The position numbers were made by a program, and so were the translations under genes. From Limnohabitans sp. (GTDB lineage Bacteria; Pseudomonadota; Gammaproteobacteria; Burkholderiales; Burkholderiaceae_C): 64,000 nt of DNA. Location of the stretch: contig NZ_JAFEIF010000002.1 in the NCBI RefSeq assembly GCF_017848645.1, positions 35,056 through 99,055 of the forward strand, in the 5' to 3' direction. Below, piece by piece: positions 52,795 through 62,061 of the stretch; the first letter of the stretch is position 1, and each line of letters begins with the position of its first letter. Under the pieces are notes generated by a model that was not told where the DNA came from, did no database searches, and worked only from the letters and a program-made list of their open reading frames with translations.

Positions 52795-53115
52795 ATGAAA
52801 TACTGGTTGGCCATTTTGCTGGTGCTCAATGCCGCTGTGCTGGCGTGGCAATGGGACGCTTTTGCGCGCTGGGGCCATGGCCCCAACCAAGAGCGCGAAC
52901 CCGAGCGCTTGCAGCAGCAGGTGAGCCCCGAAGCCCTGAAGTTCGTGGTCATGCCGCCCGCTTCAAGCACGGCCGAGCCCGCCGCCGTGCAGGCCAGTGA
53001 CCCAGCCAGCGCCTTGCCTCCGGATGCCAGTGCCCCGGATGGAGCCGCCCAGGACCCAACCTCGGTCGCACCCTCCGCTCCCACCTCAGCAGCCCCGCCC
53101 GCTGCGCCTCGATGA
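52795..53115 (+). CDS. Small membrane-anchored Pro/Ala-rich protein downstream of birA
   Basis: A 106-residue protein with one N-terminal membrane helix (MKYWLAILLVLNAAVLAWQW), then NQEREPERLQQQVSPEALKF, then a low-complexity Ala/Pro/Ser/Asp tail. In related Burkholderiales the gene after birA usually encodes a longer protein with the same REPERL-QQV-PE stretch and a SPOR domain. No SPOR domain is visible here, so this may be a shortened form. It is not recognised beyond that. Confidence 0.7.
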   Translation: MKYWLAILLVLNAAVLAWQWDAFARWGHGPNQEREPERLQQQVSPEALKFVVMPPASSTAEPAAVQASDPASALPPDASAPDGAAQDPTSVAPSAPTSAAPPAAPR

Positions 53116-53139
53116 TTTTTTGCCACGGAGATGATCCCT

Positions 53140-53799
53140 ATGAGTCTGAAACTTTACTTTGCCCCAGGTGCTTGCTCCTTTGTGCCCCATGTGCTGCTGG
53201 AGATGAGCGGTGCCGTGTTCGAGCCCAGCATGGTCAAGCTGCACAAGGGCGAGCAAAACAGCGCCGAATACCAGGCCATCAACCCGCGCGCTCAGGTGCC
53301 AGTGTTGGTCAATGCCGGTCAGCCGATTACGCAAATTTTGGCCATCGTGCTGCACCTTGATCAAATCTTCCCGCAGATGGGCTTTTTGCCCACCGAGCCC
53401 TTGGCCCGCGCCCAGGCGCTGTCCACCCTGGCCTGGATGAACAACACGGTGCACCCCACCTTCACGCACATCTTCATGCCGCAAAAGTTCTCGGACCAGC
53501 CCGAGGTTCAAGCAGCGCTCAAGCCCTACAACACGCAGCTGTTTCGCGGCATGCTGGGCGAGTTGCAAGGCTTGGTCCAGGCGGCCGCGACCCAAGGCCG
53601 ACCCTGGCTCAGCGGTGAACGCTTTGGCCCGCTTGACGCCTACAGCCTCACGCTCACCCGCTGGGGCACCATCGCGGGCATCACGCCCGAGGCTCACCCT
53701 GACTTGTGGGACTTTGTGCAGAAGGTGGCTGCCGAGCCTGCCGTGGCCCGCGTGATGGCGCGTGAGCGCTTGCAGCTGAACATGGGCGCGCCAGCCTGA
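53140..53799 (+). CDS. Glutathione S-transferase family protein
   Basis: A 219-residue GST-like protein. The N-terminal thioredoxin fold begins MSLKLYFAPGACSFVPHVLL, with Ser/Cys near the bacterial beta-class catalytic positions. The cis-Pro is in RAQVPVLVNAGQPITQI. The C-terminal helical domain has FGPLDAYSLTLTRW. GGAG at 53127-53130 lies at good distance from the ATG at 53140; the ATG three codons earlier sits against it. It converges with the sensor kinase gene (25 bp between stops). Confidence 0.88.
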   Translation: MSLKLYFAPGACSFVPHVLLEMSGAVFEPSMVKLHKGEQNSAEYQAINPRAQVPVLVNAGQPITQILAIVLHLDQIFPQMGFLPTEPLARAQALSTLAWMNNTVHPTFTHIFMPQKFSDQPEVQAALKPYNTQLFRGMLGELQGLVQAAATQGRPWLSGERFGPLDAYSLTLTRWGTIAGITPEAHPDLWDFVQKVAAEPAVARVMARERLQLNMGAPA

Positions 53800-53824
53800 T
53801 CGAGGGGCCTGGGTGCAGGGTGAC

Positions 53825-55264
53825 TCAGCTCACCCGAAAGCGCAAAGTGAAGCAGGCCCCCGGTGGTGTCTGGCCCGGGTGGGTGGCATCGATGCTGACT
53901 GTGGCTCTGTGCTGTTGCGCGATTTCCTTGACGATGGGCAGGCCCAGGCCGGAGCCATCCACGTTGGTGCCCAGCGCGCGGTAAAAGGGCTGGAACACCA
54001 GCTCGCGCTCGGGCAAAGGGATGCCAGGGCCGTTGTCTTCCACCTGGATGACCAAGGCCCGGCTGTAGGGGTCCACCAGCACCCGCAGCGTGATCACACC
54101 CTGGCGCTCGGGGGTGCTGGGCGTGTAGTGGATCGCGTTTTCCACCAGGTTGCGCAGCATCTCCTTGAGCAGCGTGGGGTTGCCTTGCACCTGCGCTCCG
54201 GGTGTGCCAGCGTCCACGCCCTCAAAGCCCAGGTCCAGCCCTTTGTCCATGGCGCGTGGCAGGCTGTCTTGCAGCACTTCGCTCGCCAGCGTCACCATGT
54301 TGCACGACTGCAAGGGCAAGTTGGCCCCACCGCCCTCGGCGCGTGCCAGTGACAGCAGCTGGTTGACAGTGTGTGTGGCCTGCACGCTGGCGCGGCCAAT
54401 TTGCTGCAAGGACTTTTTCAGGTCTTCTTCGCTGGAGCCCGAGCGCTGCGCCAGATCGGCCTGCATGCGCAAGCCCGCCAAGGGGGTTTTGAGCTGGTGC
54501 GCGGCATCGGCCAGAAAGCGCTTTTGCGTGACGATGGAGTCTTTCAGGCGCTCGAGCAAGTCGTTCACCGACACCACCAAGGGGGCCACCTCCATGGGCA
54601 CCGCCTTGTCGTCCAGGGGGCTCAGATCATCGGGTTTGCGCTCGCGGATGCGCTCTTCCAGTTGCGACAGTGGTTTGATGCCACGCACCAGCGCCAGCCA
54701 CACCAGCAGCACCGCCAGCGGAAGCAAGGCAAACTGGGGCAGCATCACGCCCTTGATGATTTCGGCGGCCAGCACCGAGCGCTTTTCGCGGGTCTCGGCC
54801 ACCTGCACCAGGGCGGGGCGCTTGCCCTCAGCATCGAGCCGGATCCAGGTGTAGGCCACCCGCACTTCCAGGCCGCGCATTTCATCGTCGCGGATGTGTA
54901 CTTCGTAACTGCTGCCGTGGGGCTCATTGGCTTGTGGCAAGGGCAGCTCGCGGTCACCGCTCAGGTGCTCGCCCAGACTGCCGGTCACCTGGTAATACAC
55001 CAGATCAGCTTCGTCGGCGCGCAGCAGTTCGCTGGCTGGCTGTGGCAGGCTGAACTGAACCAGTTTGTCAGGCCCCAACCTGACCTGTTGAGCCAAGGCT
55101 TGCACGTTGTAGACCAGCGCCCGGTCAAAAGGCTTGTTGGCCAAACCTTGCGCCACCAGCCAAGTCAGCGCCAGACTGATGGGCCACAGCAAGAGCAGTG
55201 GCGTGAGCATCCAGTCCAGAATTTCGCCAAACAACGAACGCTGTTCGCGTTTGAAAACCCGCAT
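53825..55264 (-). CDS. Sensor histidine kinase, TctE-like
   Basis: A 479-residue membrane kinase. A first membrane helix (about 20-38), a 2CSK_N-type periplasmic domain and a second helix near 175-195 are followed by a HAMP-like linker. The H-box is ADAAHQLKTPLAGLR, with NLVENAIHYTP and VEDNGPGIP, then GSGLGLPIVKEIA. The chosen start has AAGGG upstream; a Met seven codons earlier exists. It lies 56 bp after the response regulator on the same strand. TctE-like kinases often sense carboxylates; the signal here is unknown. Confidence 0.9.
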   Translation of the reverse strand: MRVFKREQRSLFGEILDWMLTPLLLLWPISLALTWLVAQGLANKPFDRALVYNVQALAQQVRLGPDKLVQFSLPQPASELLRADEADLVYYQVTGSLGEHLSGDRELPLPQANEPHGSSYEVHIRDDEMRGLEVRVAYTWIRLDAEGKRPALVQVAETREKRSVLAAEIIKGVMLPQFALLPLAVLLVWLALVRGIKPLSQLEERIRERKPDDLSPLDDKAVPMEVAPLVVSVNDLLERLKDSIVTQKRFLADAAHQLKTPLAGLRMQADLAQRSGSSEEDLKKSLQQIGRASVQATHTVNQLLSLARAEGGGANLPLQSCNMVTLASEVLQDSLPRAMDKGLDLGFEGVDAGTPGAQVQGNPTLLKEMLRNLVENAIHYTPSTPERQGVITLRVLVDPYSRALVIQVEDNGPGIPLPERELVFQPFYRALGTNVDGSGLGLPIVKEIAQQHRATVSIDATHPGQTPPGACFTLRFRVS

Positions 55265-55320
55265 GTTCCAGCCCTTGGATTTCATGGCTTAAGGGGACTG
55301 CAGCATGGGGTGCGCGGCCT

Positions 55321-55995
55321 TTAGCCCGGGATTTTTTCGAGGCAGTAACCCAGGCCCCGCACGGTGGCAATGCGGATCGGGCCTTTTTCGATCTTTTTGC
55401 GCAAGCGGTGGATGTACACCTCGATCGCGTTGTTGCTGACCTCTTCGCCCCATTCGCACAGGCGTTCGACCAGCTGGTCCTTGCTGACCAGGCGGCCGGC
55501 GCGCTGCAGCAGCACCTCGAGCAAGCCCAACTCACGGGCCGACAACTCGACCATCTTGCCGTCGATCGTGGCCACGCGGCCGGACTGGTCGTACACCAAG
55601 GGGCCGTGCTTGATCTGCGAAGTGGCACCGCCCATGCCCCGGCGGGTGAGGGCGCGCACGCGGGCTTCGAGCTCCTGCAAGCTGAAGGGCTTGGCCATGT
55701 AGTCGTCTGCGCCGTAATCCAGGCCTTTGACGCGTTCTTCCACGCTGTCGGCCGCCGTGAGGATCAGCACGGGCAAAGTCGAGCCGCGCGCGCGCAAGCG
55801 CTTGAGCACGTCCAGGCCATGCATTCTGGGCAGGCCCAGGTCCAGGATCAGCAAATCGAACTCGTTGTTCGTCATCAGGGCCGCATCGGCCTCGCTGCCG
55901 CTGGCCACATGGTCCACGGCTGCCCCCGCGCTGCGCAAGGTGCGCAACAAACCATCGGCAAGCACTTGGTCATCTTCGGCTATCAGAATGCGCAT
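55321..55995 (-). CDS. OmpR/TctD-like response regulator
   Basis: A 224-residue regulator. The receiver domain has acidic EDD at 7-9, phospho-acceptor D52 (LLILDLGLPRMHG) and Lys in YMAKPFSLQEL. A winged-helix DNA-binding domain follows (SNNAIEVYIHRLRKKIEKGP, then IATVRGLGYCLEK). It is the first gene of a two-gene system with the kinase. Confidence 0.93.
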   Translation of the reverse strand: MRILIAEDDQVLADGLLRTLRSAGAAVDHVASGSEADAALMTNNEFDLLILDLGLPRMHGLDVLKRLRARGSTLPVLILTAADSVEERVKGLDYGADDYMAKPFSLQELEARVRALTRRGMGGATSQIKHGPLVYDQSGRVATIDGKMVELSARELGLLEVLLQRAGRLVSKDQLVERLCEWGEEVSNNAIEVYIHRLRKKIEKGPIRIATVRGLGYCLEKIPG

Positions 55996-56133
55996 GGCTG
56001 TCTCCTGTTGTTTTTGGGGGCGTCTGAGCGGGCTGGCGCTGCAGACCTTGGTCGATTCTAGTGTCTACAGGGCCTGTAACAGGCCGCTTGCAGGGGGGTG
56101 CATGGTTTTCTGACCGACTCAAGGCGTCCTGGC

Positions 56134-56637
56134 TCAATGGGCATAAGCCTCCAGCCCCAAGGCCACCACGGTGGCTACATCCTTGCCCACCGCCTCGCGA
56201 AACTCGGCCTCGGCCTGGGCCACGGCGTCCTGGAAGGCCTGCAACCAGGCCAGGCCCACTGGCGTGAACACCACGCGCCGGGCGCGGGCGTCCAGCGGGT
56301 CGGCCTCGCGCTGGACCAGGCCCCACGCAGCGCATTGGTCGACCAGGTCGCCCATGGCCTGTTTGCTCATGCCCGCAGCCCGCGCCAGATCCGTCAGGCG
56401 CGAGCCCTCCAGCGCCAGATGCCGCGTGATGTGCACATGCGCGGCGCTGATCTGGTCGCGCGCCGCCAGATTGGCCAAAGCCAGCGGCACGCCCTCATTG
56501 CCCGCCATCAGGTGCAACACGCGCTCGTCAAAACGCCGCATCGCGTGGCCCAGCAAACGGCCCAAATGGGTCTCTCGCCAGCGATCGTCTTGCAACAGGG
56601 GGCTGGCCTGGGGGCTGAAATCGTGGAGATCGGACAT
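56134..56637 (-). CDS. MarR-family transcriptional regulator
   Basis: A 167-residue winged-helix protein. The recognition region is [20 protein letters not shown] (about 77-96), followed by the wing [13 protein letters not shown]. The start at 56637 is preferred over a Met nine codons earlier. It is divergent from recA across a 141-bp gap containing several short repeats. No adjacent efflux or stress gene on its own strand indicates its role. Confidence 0.85.
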   Translation of the reverse strand: MSDLHDFSPQASPLLQDDRWRETHLGRLLGHAMRRFDERVLHLMAGNEGVPLALANLAARDQISAAHVHITRHLALEGSRLTDLARAAGMSKQAMGDLVDQCAAWGLVQREADPLDARARRVVFTPVGLAWLQAFQDAVAQAEAEFREAVGKDVATVVALGLEAYAH

Positions 56638-56700
56638 GGCCAAATGATAAGGCAAACTGACCAAAAATATCGTTTACAGCTTTGTACAGCTCGTTTACAG

Positions 56701-56720
56701 TACTGTTCAAGCATCCAGTC
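56701..56720 (+). promoter_or_regulatory. LexA-type SOS box upstream of recA
   Basis: TACTGT-N8-CCAGTC fits the CTGT-N8-ACAG pattern with one mismatch in the core (CCAG). It lies 59 bp before the recA ATG. It overlaps the perfect palindrome ACAGTACTGT at 56697-56706. GTTTACAG occurs twice just upstream (56672 and 56693). Confidence 0.6.
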
Positions 56721-56778
56721 AACAGCACGGCGCTGCAGAACCCGGTGCCCCAACCCATTGATATTCAAGGAGATTCCC

Positions 56779-57816
56779 ATGAGCGACGACAACAGCGAAA
56801 AGTCCAAAGCCCTGCAAGCCGCCCTGGCCCAGATTGAAAAACAATTCGGCAAAGGCACCATCATGCGCTTGGGTGAAGGCGAAGTGATCGCCGACATCCA
56901 GGTGGTCTCCACCGGCTCTTTGGGCCTGGACATCGCGTTGGGCGTGGGCGGTCTGCCCCGTGGCCGCGTGATTGAAATTTACGGCCCAGAGTCTTCGGGC
57001 AAAACCACCCTCACTTTGCAAGTCATCTCCGAAATGCAGCGCCTGGGCGGCACCTGCGCCTTTGTGGACGCCGAGCACGCCCTGGACGTGCAATACGCCC
57101 AGAACCTGGGCGTCAACCTGCAAGAGCTGCTGGTCAGCCAGCCCGACACCGGCGAGCAGGCTCTGGAAATTGTGGACAGCTTGGTGCGCTCCGGCGCGGT
57201 CGATCTGGTCGTCATCGACTCGGTCGCCGCCCTCACGCCCAAGGCCGAAATTGAAGGCGACATGGGCGACAGCCTGCCCGGCCTGCAAGCGCGTTTGATG
57301 AGCCAGGCCCTGCGCAAGCTGACCGCCACCATCAAAAAGACCAACTGCACCGTCATCTTCATCAACCAGATCCGCATGAAGATCGGCGTCATGTTCGGCA
57401 GCCCCGAAACCACCACCGGCGGCAATGCGCTCAAGTTTTACGCCTCGGTGCGTCTGGACATCCGCCGCACCGGCACCATCAAGAAGGGTGACGACGCGAT
57501 AGGCAACGAGACCAAAGTCAAAGTGGTCAAGAACAAAGTCGCGCCGCCCTTCAAGACGGCCGAGTTCGACATCCTGTTTGGCGAGGGCATCAGCCGAGAA
57601 GGCGAGGTCATCGACATGGGCGTGACCGCCAAGATCGTCGACAAATCGGGCGCGTGGTACGCCTACCAGGGCGAAAAAATCGGCCAAGGCCGCGACAACG
57701 CCCGGGAGTTTTTGCGCGAAAACCCGGCCCTGGCCCGCGAGATCGAAAACAAGGTGCGCGAATCGCTGGGCATCCGCTTGCTGGAATCGGCCATTGCCGT
57801 GCCCAAAGGCGAATAA
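56779..57816 (+). CDS. recA: Recombinase RecA
   Basis: A 345-residue RecA that forms filaments on single-stranded DNA, promotes strand exchange and triggers LexA self-cleavage. Walker A is GPESSGKT (71-78), Walker B is [12 protein letters not shown], and loop L2 is [19 protein letters not shown]. The N-terminal helix ends in [18 protein letters not shown] at 56767-56772 is a strong ribosome site for this ATG. recX follows after 24 bp. Confidence 0.98.
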   Translation: MSDDNSEKSKALQAALAQIEKQFGKGTIMRLGEGEVIADIQVVSTGSLGLDIALGVGGLPRGRVIEIYGPESSGKTTLTLQVISEMQRLGGTCAFVDAEHALDVQYAQNLGVNLQELLVSQPDTGEQALEIVDSLVRSGAVDLVVIDSVAALTPKAEIEGDMGDSLPGLQARLMSQALRKLTATIKKTNCTVIFINQIRMKIGVMFGSPETTTGGNALKFYASVRLDIRRTGTIKKGDDAIGNETKVKVVKNKVAPPFKTAEFDILFGEGISREGEVIDMGVTAKIVDKSGAWYAYQGEKIGQGRDNAREFLRENPALAREIENKVRESLGIRLLESAIAVPKGE

Positions 57817-57840
57817 AAGTCCACTGGGAGGCGGCAAAGC

Positions 57841-58311
57841 GTGAACAAGCCCGGCTTTCAGCCCTCGCTCAAAGGCCGCGCCCTGCGGCTCTTGAGCCAG
57901 CGTGAACACTCGCGTGCCGAGCTGGAGCGCAAGCTGGCCGCACACGAGGAAGTGCCTGGCGAGCTGGCCAAGGCGCTCGACGAGCTGCAGGCGCGGGACT
58001 TCATCAACGACGGCCGGGCAGTGGATTCACTGGTCAACCGCCGTGCGGGCAAGCTCGGCAGTGCCAGGATTAAACAAGAGCTGGCCACCAAGGGCTTGTC
58101 GGGCGAGGCGGTGGCCGAGGCGCTGGAGAGCCTCAAAGACACCGAGTTCAGCCGGGCGCAAGAGGTCTGGCGCAAGAAGTTCGGCACCCCCGCGCAAGAC
58201 CCACAGGCGCGCGCCAAGCACATGCGTTTCCTGATCACCCGGGGTTTCAACGCCGAGGTGGTGCGGCGTGTGGTCAAAGGCGATGGCCTGGATGAGGACC
58301 CGTCAGATTGA
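57841..58311 (+). CDS. recX: Regulatory protein RecX
   Basis: A 156-residue RecX, which binds RecA filaments and restrains them. It starts at GTG with GGGAGG nearby upstream. Helical repeats are seen in LRLLSQREHSRAELERKL, LQARDFINDGRAVDSLV and IKQELATKGLSGEAVAEAL. Its place directly after recA is the standard arrangement. Confidence 0.95.
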   Translation: MNKPGFQPSLKGRALRLLSQREHSRAELERKLAAHEEVPGELAKALDELQARDFINDGRAVDSLVNRRAGKLGSARIKQELATKGLSGEAVAEALESLKDTEFSRAQEVWRKKFGTPAQDPQARAKHMRFLITRGFNAEVVRRVVKGDGLDEDPSD

Positions 58312-58330
58312 GACCTGGCTCAGAGGCTTG

Positions 58331-58361
58331 TGGGTGCGAGGCCGCAAGGCCTACGCCACCC
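58331..58361. terminator. Stem-loop between convergent recX and kinase genes
   Basis: An AGGCC-GCAA-GGCCT hairpin is extended by outer GGGTG/CCACCC pairing with small bulges. There is no T-run, so termination is only a possibility. Confidence 0.35.
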
Positions 58362-58384
58362 ATTTAGCCATTAGTCCATAAGCT

Positions 58385-59779
58385 TCAGTCCACCACCGGC
58401 AACTGCAATTCGACCACGGCACCGCCCGAGGGGCTGTTGCCAATGCTCAGGCTGCCCCCGTGCTGCTGGGCAATCGATTTGGAAATGGACAAGCCCACGC
58501 CCAAGCCTTCTGTTTTGGTGGTGAAAAAAGCGGTGCCCACCTGGCTCAAGGCTTCAGCAGGCAGGCCCGGCCCGTTGTCGGTGAGGGTGATGTGCGCCAT
58601 CTCCCCTTCGCGCCAGACGCGAATCAGCAAGCGCCGTGATGCCTGACCCTGAGTGGCCTGGATGGCGTTGCGCAGCACGTTCATGAAAATTTGCGACAGC
58701 TGAACCGGGTCGGCCCATACGGCCAAGCCCTGAGGTGGCAAGGAGACTTGGAGGTCCACCGATTCGTTGTAAGCCAGGTCGTGGATCAGGGCGCTCACAT
58801 CAGTGATCACCTGGCTGAGTTCAACACGCTCAAAAAGGGTGTTCTTGGACTGGATGAAGGTGCGTATGCGTCCCAGGATGTCGCCTGCTTTTTGGGTGTT
58901 GCGGTTGAGGTCTGCAAAGTACTTGTTGAGCGATTCGTCCTGGCGCTGCTGAAGTGTCAGCTCCATTCGGTCTGCGATCAGGTAAATGTTGGTCAGCGGC
59001 TGGCTCAATTCGTGCGCCAAAGAAGCCGCAATTTCTCCCACACTGCGGCGGCGGTCGAGTTGGGCGATTTGATCACTCAAACGCGTCGCCTCTTCCTGAC
59101 GGGCCTGCACTTTGGCAGATTCCAAGGCCTCGCGGTTCATCCGCTCAATGAACATGCCCAAGAAGCCGATGTTCCCCACGATGGAGGTGACCACACCCAT
59201 AAAAATCAGCAAGGTCGACAAGGGGTCCGAGGTCATGGCTGTGGGCTCGCTCAAGCCCAGCAAAACGCTGGGGACGCGCAGGGCCAGCACCACCGCCAAA
59301 GCCAGGTAAAACATGAAAATCCACCGTGCGCTGATGCTTTGGTCGCGACGGTAGACCTCTCTGGCCAAAAAAGCGAGCCACCCGAAAGCTGCTGCTGCTC
59401 CTAAGGATGACCAGATGAAACGCATACTGGCGTTGTTCAACACCCCATGGAACACACCATACACCGCGATGAACACCAAAGACAGGATCAACAACCAAGT
59501 CAAAGGGATCGGCTTTTGTAATTCGTGGCGCAAAGCATTCACGCGCAACAAGGGCCCCAAGACCAGCAACCAAATGGCGACACCGTAGGTCAAGGCTTCA
59601 GGCCATGTGTCTCGCATGCCCAAAAAGATCAGACTCAGGCCAAAGGACAGGCCACCCAGGCACCACAGCGTGTTGCTGGGCGCGTGCTGCTTGCGCAGCA
59701 TCAGCCACACCGCCACCGGCATGGTCAGGTACAAAATGCCGGCGATGAAATAGGCCGTGGGCAAATGCAAGGGCGTCAT
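58385..59779 (-). CDS. Orphan sensor histidine kinase with multi-helix membrane sensor
   Basis: A 464-residue kinase. About seven hydrophobic segments fill residues 1-215, with no large periplasmic domain. A short coiled-coil-like linker follows, then the H-box EIAASLAHELSQPLTNIY. N-box MNVLRNAIQATQG, ITLTDNGPGLP and GLGVGLSISKSIA complete the catalytic domain. The HELSQPL type H-box is that of NtrB/DctB-like (HisKA-type) kinases. No response regulator is adjacent, so its partner must be elsewhere. Confidence 0.9.
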   Translation of the reverse strand: MTPLHLPTAYFIAGILYLTMPVAVWLMLRKQHAPSNTLWCLGGLSFGLSLIFLGMRDTWPEALTYGVAIWLLVLGPLLRVNALRHELQKPIPLTWLLILSLVFIAVYGVFHGVLNNASMRFIWSSLGAAAAFGWLAFLAREVYRRDQSISARWIFMFYLALAVVLALRVPSVLLGLSEPTAMTSDPLSTLLIFMGVVTSIVGNIGFLGMFIERMNREALESAKVQARQEEATRLSDQIAQLDRRRSVGEIAASLAHELSQPLTNIYLIADRMELTLQQRQDESLNKYFADLNRNTQKAGDILGRIRTFIQSKNTLFERVELSQVITDVSALIHDLAYNESVDLQVSLPPQGLAVWADPVQLSQIFMNVLRNAIQATQGQASRRLLIRVWREGEMAHITLTDNGPGLPAEALSQVGTAFFTTKTEGLGVGLSISKSIAQQHGGSLSIGNSPSGGAVVELQLPVVD

Positions 59780-59825
59780 GGCTTGACTGTGTCCTGGTGT
59801 GCGCGGGGGTCAGCAGACCATCACA

Positions 59826-60323
59826 TCAGGCGACTGCGACAAAGCTGCCCGATTTGCCGCCATGCTTTTCCAGCAGCTTGACGCCGTTGATGGTCATGCC
59901 CCGGTCCACCGCTTTGCACATGTCGTAGATGGTGAGCAAGGCCACCTGTACGGCCGTGAGGGCTTCCATTTCGACGCCCGTTTGGCCATGCACTTCGGCA
60001 GTGGCGGTGCACACCACACAAGAGAGGTCCGTTTGCACCTCAAACTCGACCGCCACCCGCGTCAAGGCAATCGGGTGGCACAAAGGGATCAGGTCGCTCG
60101 TTTTTTTGGCCCCCTGAATGCCCGCAATGCGGGCAATGCCCAAGACATCGCCTTTTTTGGCTGTGCCTGAGGCGATCAAAGCCAAGGTGGTGGGCAGCAT
60201 CTCGATGCGGCCGGTGGCCACCGCCACGCGCCGGGTGCTGGCCTTGCCACCCACGTCAACCATGTGGGCCTGGCCTTGGGCGTCAAAGTGGGTCAGTGTG
60301 GCTGGGTTCTGGCTCTGGCTCAT
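59826..60323 (-). CDS. moaC: Cyclic pyranopterin monophosphate synthase MoaC
   Basis: A 165-residue molybdenum cofactor enzyme that makes cPMP from the MoaA product. It has the start [50 protein letters not shown], and the active-site [14 protein letters not shown] with its Asp and Lys. The start at 60323 gives the usual length. It is divergent from the BepA-like gene (80-bp gap). Confidence 0.95.
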   Translation of the reverse strand: MSQSQNPATLTHFDAQGQAHMVDVGGKASTRRVAVATGRIEMLPTTLALIASGTAKKGDVLGIARIAGIQGAKKTSDLIPLCHPIALTRVAVEFEVQTDLSCVVCTATAEVHGQTGVEMEALTAVQVALLTIYDMCKAVDRGMTINGVKLLEKHGGKSGSFVAVA

Positions 60324-60403
60324 GGCAGTCAGGATCAAAAGGGTTTACAGAAAGTTCACAAGATGCGGGCATCATACGAGGCTTGAACCGGGCAAGGACA
60401 GCT

Positions 60404-61990
60404 TTGAAACACAAATACCGTGATCGCCTTTTACCTTGGCTGCTGGCTGCGGCGCTGGTTTGTCCGCCTGTGCAGGCGCAGCCTGCGGGTTTACCCGGAC
60501 TGGGGGATGGCGAGAGCATTTCGCTCAGCGCCGAGCGGCAACTGGGCGACCGCATCGCCCGCGAACTTTACCGCGACCCCGACTACATTGAAGACCCGGT
60601 GCTCGACGAGTACATCCAGCTGCTGTGGGCCCCCTTGGTGCGGGCAGCAGCGGCCCGGGGCGAATTGTCGGCCGAATTGCAAGAGCGTTTTGCCTGGCGC
60701 ATCCTGCTCGGGCGCGACCGGTCGGTCAACGCCTTTGCCTTGCCGGGGGGATACCTGGGGGTGCACCTTGGCCTGATCGCGGTGGTGGGCTCGCACGACG
60801 AGTTGGCCTCGGTGCTGGCCCACGAATTGAGCCACGTCAGCCAGCGCCACATTGCCCGCGGCATGAGCGAGCAAAGTCGCATGACACCCTGGTTGGTTGG
60901 GGCCATGATTTTGGGGGCCTTGGCCGCCAGCAAAAGTCCGCAAAGCGCGCAGGCCCTGATCGTGGGCGGGCAGGCCGCAGCTTTGCAGTCCCAGCTGAGC
61001 TATTCGCGCGACATGGAGCGCGAAGCCGATCGTGTGGGCTACGGCATTTTGGTCGACGCAGGCTACGACCCCCGAGGCTTTGTGGGCATGTTCGGCAAGC
61101 TGCAGCAAGCGGCGGGCTTGAACGACAACGGCGCCTTTCCGTATTTGCGCAGCCACCCCCTGACCAGCGAGCGCATCGCCGACATGCAGGCCCGCCAGCA
61201 GCTGAACACGCCCGCCGCCGTGCCTGTTGCCGACATGGCCCAAGCCCTGATGTCGGGGCGGGCGCGGGTCTTGTCACAAAACACCCCCGATGCGCTCAAG
61301 GCCTGGACCCTGGAAGCCGAGCAGCCATCGCCGCAGGACGGCCCGGCCCAACGTGCGGGCAAGCTTTATGCTGGCACCTTGGCTCATTTGCAGCAAAGAA
61401 ACATGCTTGCAGCCGAGCAAAGTCTCCAGAAATTGCAAGAGTTGGTGAAAAAGTCAGTGCCCACAGACTCCAAAGTTACCCAGGCGTTGGCTTCACCGGT
61501 GGCGCTGTCGGTGGATCGTTGGCTGCGCCTGTTGTCGGCCGAAGTGGCCATGAAGCAAGACCGATTTGAAGCCGCACTGCAGCAGCTGCTGCCCGGTGGG
61601 GCTGTGCCTGACTTGGCGCGTCCCGAGCTGATGGCCGCTGCGCAAGCCGTGCAGCGCTTGCCTGGCCATGCGCTGCAGGCCGAGATCACCCGGCAATTGC
61701 GCCAGCGGGTGTTTGTCGCCCCCCATGATGCCCAGGCCTGGAACCTGCTGGCAGGTTTGCTGGCTGCGCAGGGGCAAGCCTTGGCGGGTTTGCGGGCCGA
61801 AGCCGAGGCCCAGGTGGCCCGACTCGACTGGGAAGGCGCACTCGACCGCTTTCGGGCGGCACAAGATCTGGCCAAGCGCAGCCGCCTGCAAGCGGGTGAG
61901 CACATTGAAGCCTCGATCGTGGACACCCGCTTGCGCGAAGTGCAGGCCCAGTTGCGGGCCTTGCAGCAGCCATCAACCGTGCCCCGCTGA
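60404..61990 (+). CDS. bepA: Periplasmic M48 metalloprotease with TPR domain, BepA-like
   Basis: A 528-residue protein of the BepA/YfgC type, involved in outer-membrane protein and LptD quality control in E. coli. A TTG start at 60404 is proposed because AAGGA lies six to ten bases upstream and a signal peptide follows at once (LLPWLLAAALVCPPVQAQ). The zinc site is H140-E141-x-x-H144 in LAHELSHVSQRH, with E207 in MEREADRVG. The C-terminal half is helical and TPR-like. An upstream in-frame GTG/ATG would run into the moaC start region. Confidence 0.87.
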   Translation: MKHKYRDRLLPWLLAAALVCPPVQAQPAGLPGLGDGESISLSAERQLGDRIARELYRDPDYIEDPVLDEYIQLLWAPLVRAAAARGELSAELQERFAWRILLGRDRSVNAFALPGGYLGVHLGLIAVVGSHDELASVLAHELSHVSQRHIARGMSEQSRMTPWLVGAMILGALAASKSPQSAQALIVGGQAAALQSQLSYSRDMEREADRVGYGILVDAGYDPRGFVGMFGKLQQAAGLNDNGAFPYLRSHPLTSERIADMQARQQLNTPAAVPVADMAQALMSGRARVLSQNTPDALKAWTLEAEQPSPQDGPAQRAGKLYAGTLAHLQQRNMLAAEQSLQKLQELVKKSVPTDSKVTQALASPVALSVDRWLRLLSAEVAMKQDRFEAALQQLLPGGAVPDLARPELMAAAQAVQRLPGHALQAEITRQLRQRVFVAPHDAQAWNLLAGLLAAQGQALAGLRAEAEAQVARLDWEGALDRFRAAQDLAKRSRLQAGEHIEASIVDTRLREVQAQLRALQQPSTVPR

Positions 61991-62061
61991 GCCTGTTGCG
62001 GGTGGGTCTCGCGCCAGCAGCATTCAGGGGCTATGATCGCCCTCCCTGCACCACACACACC

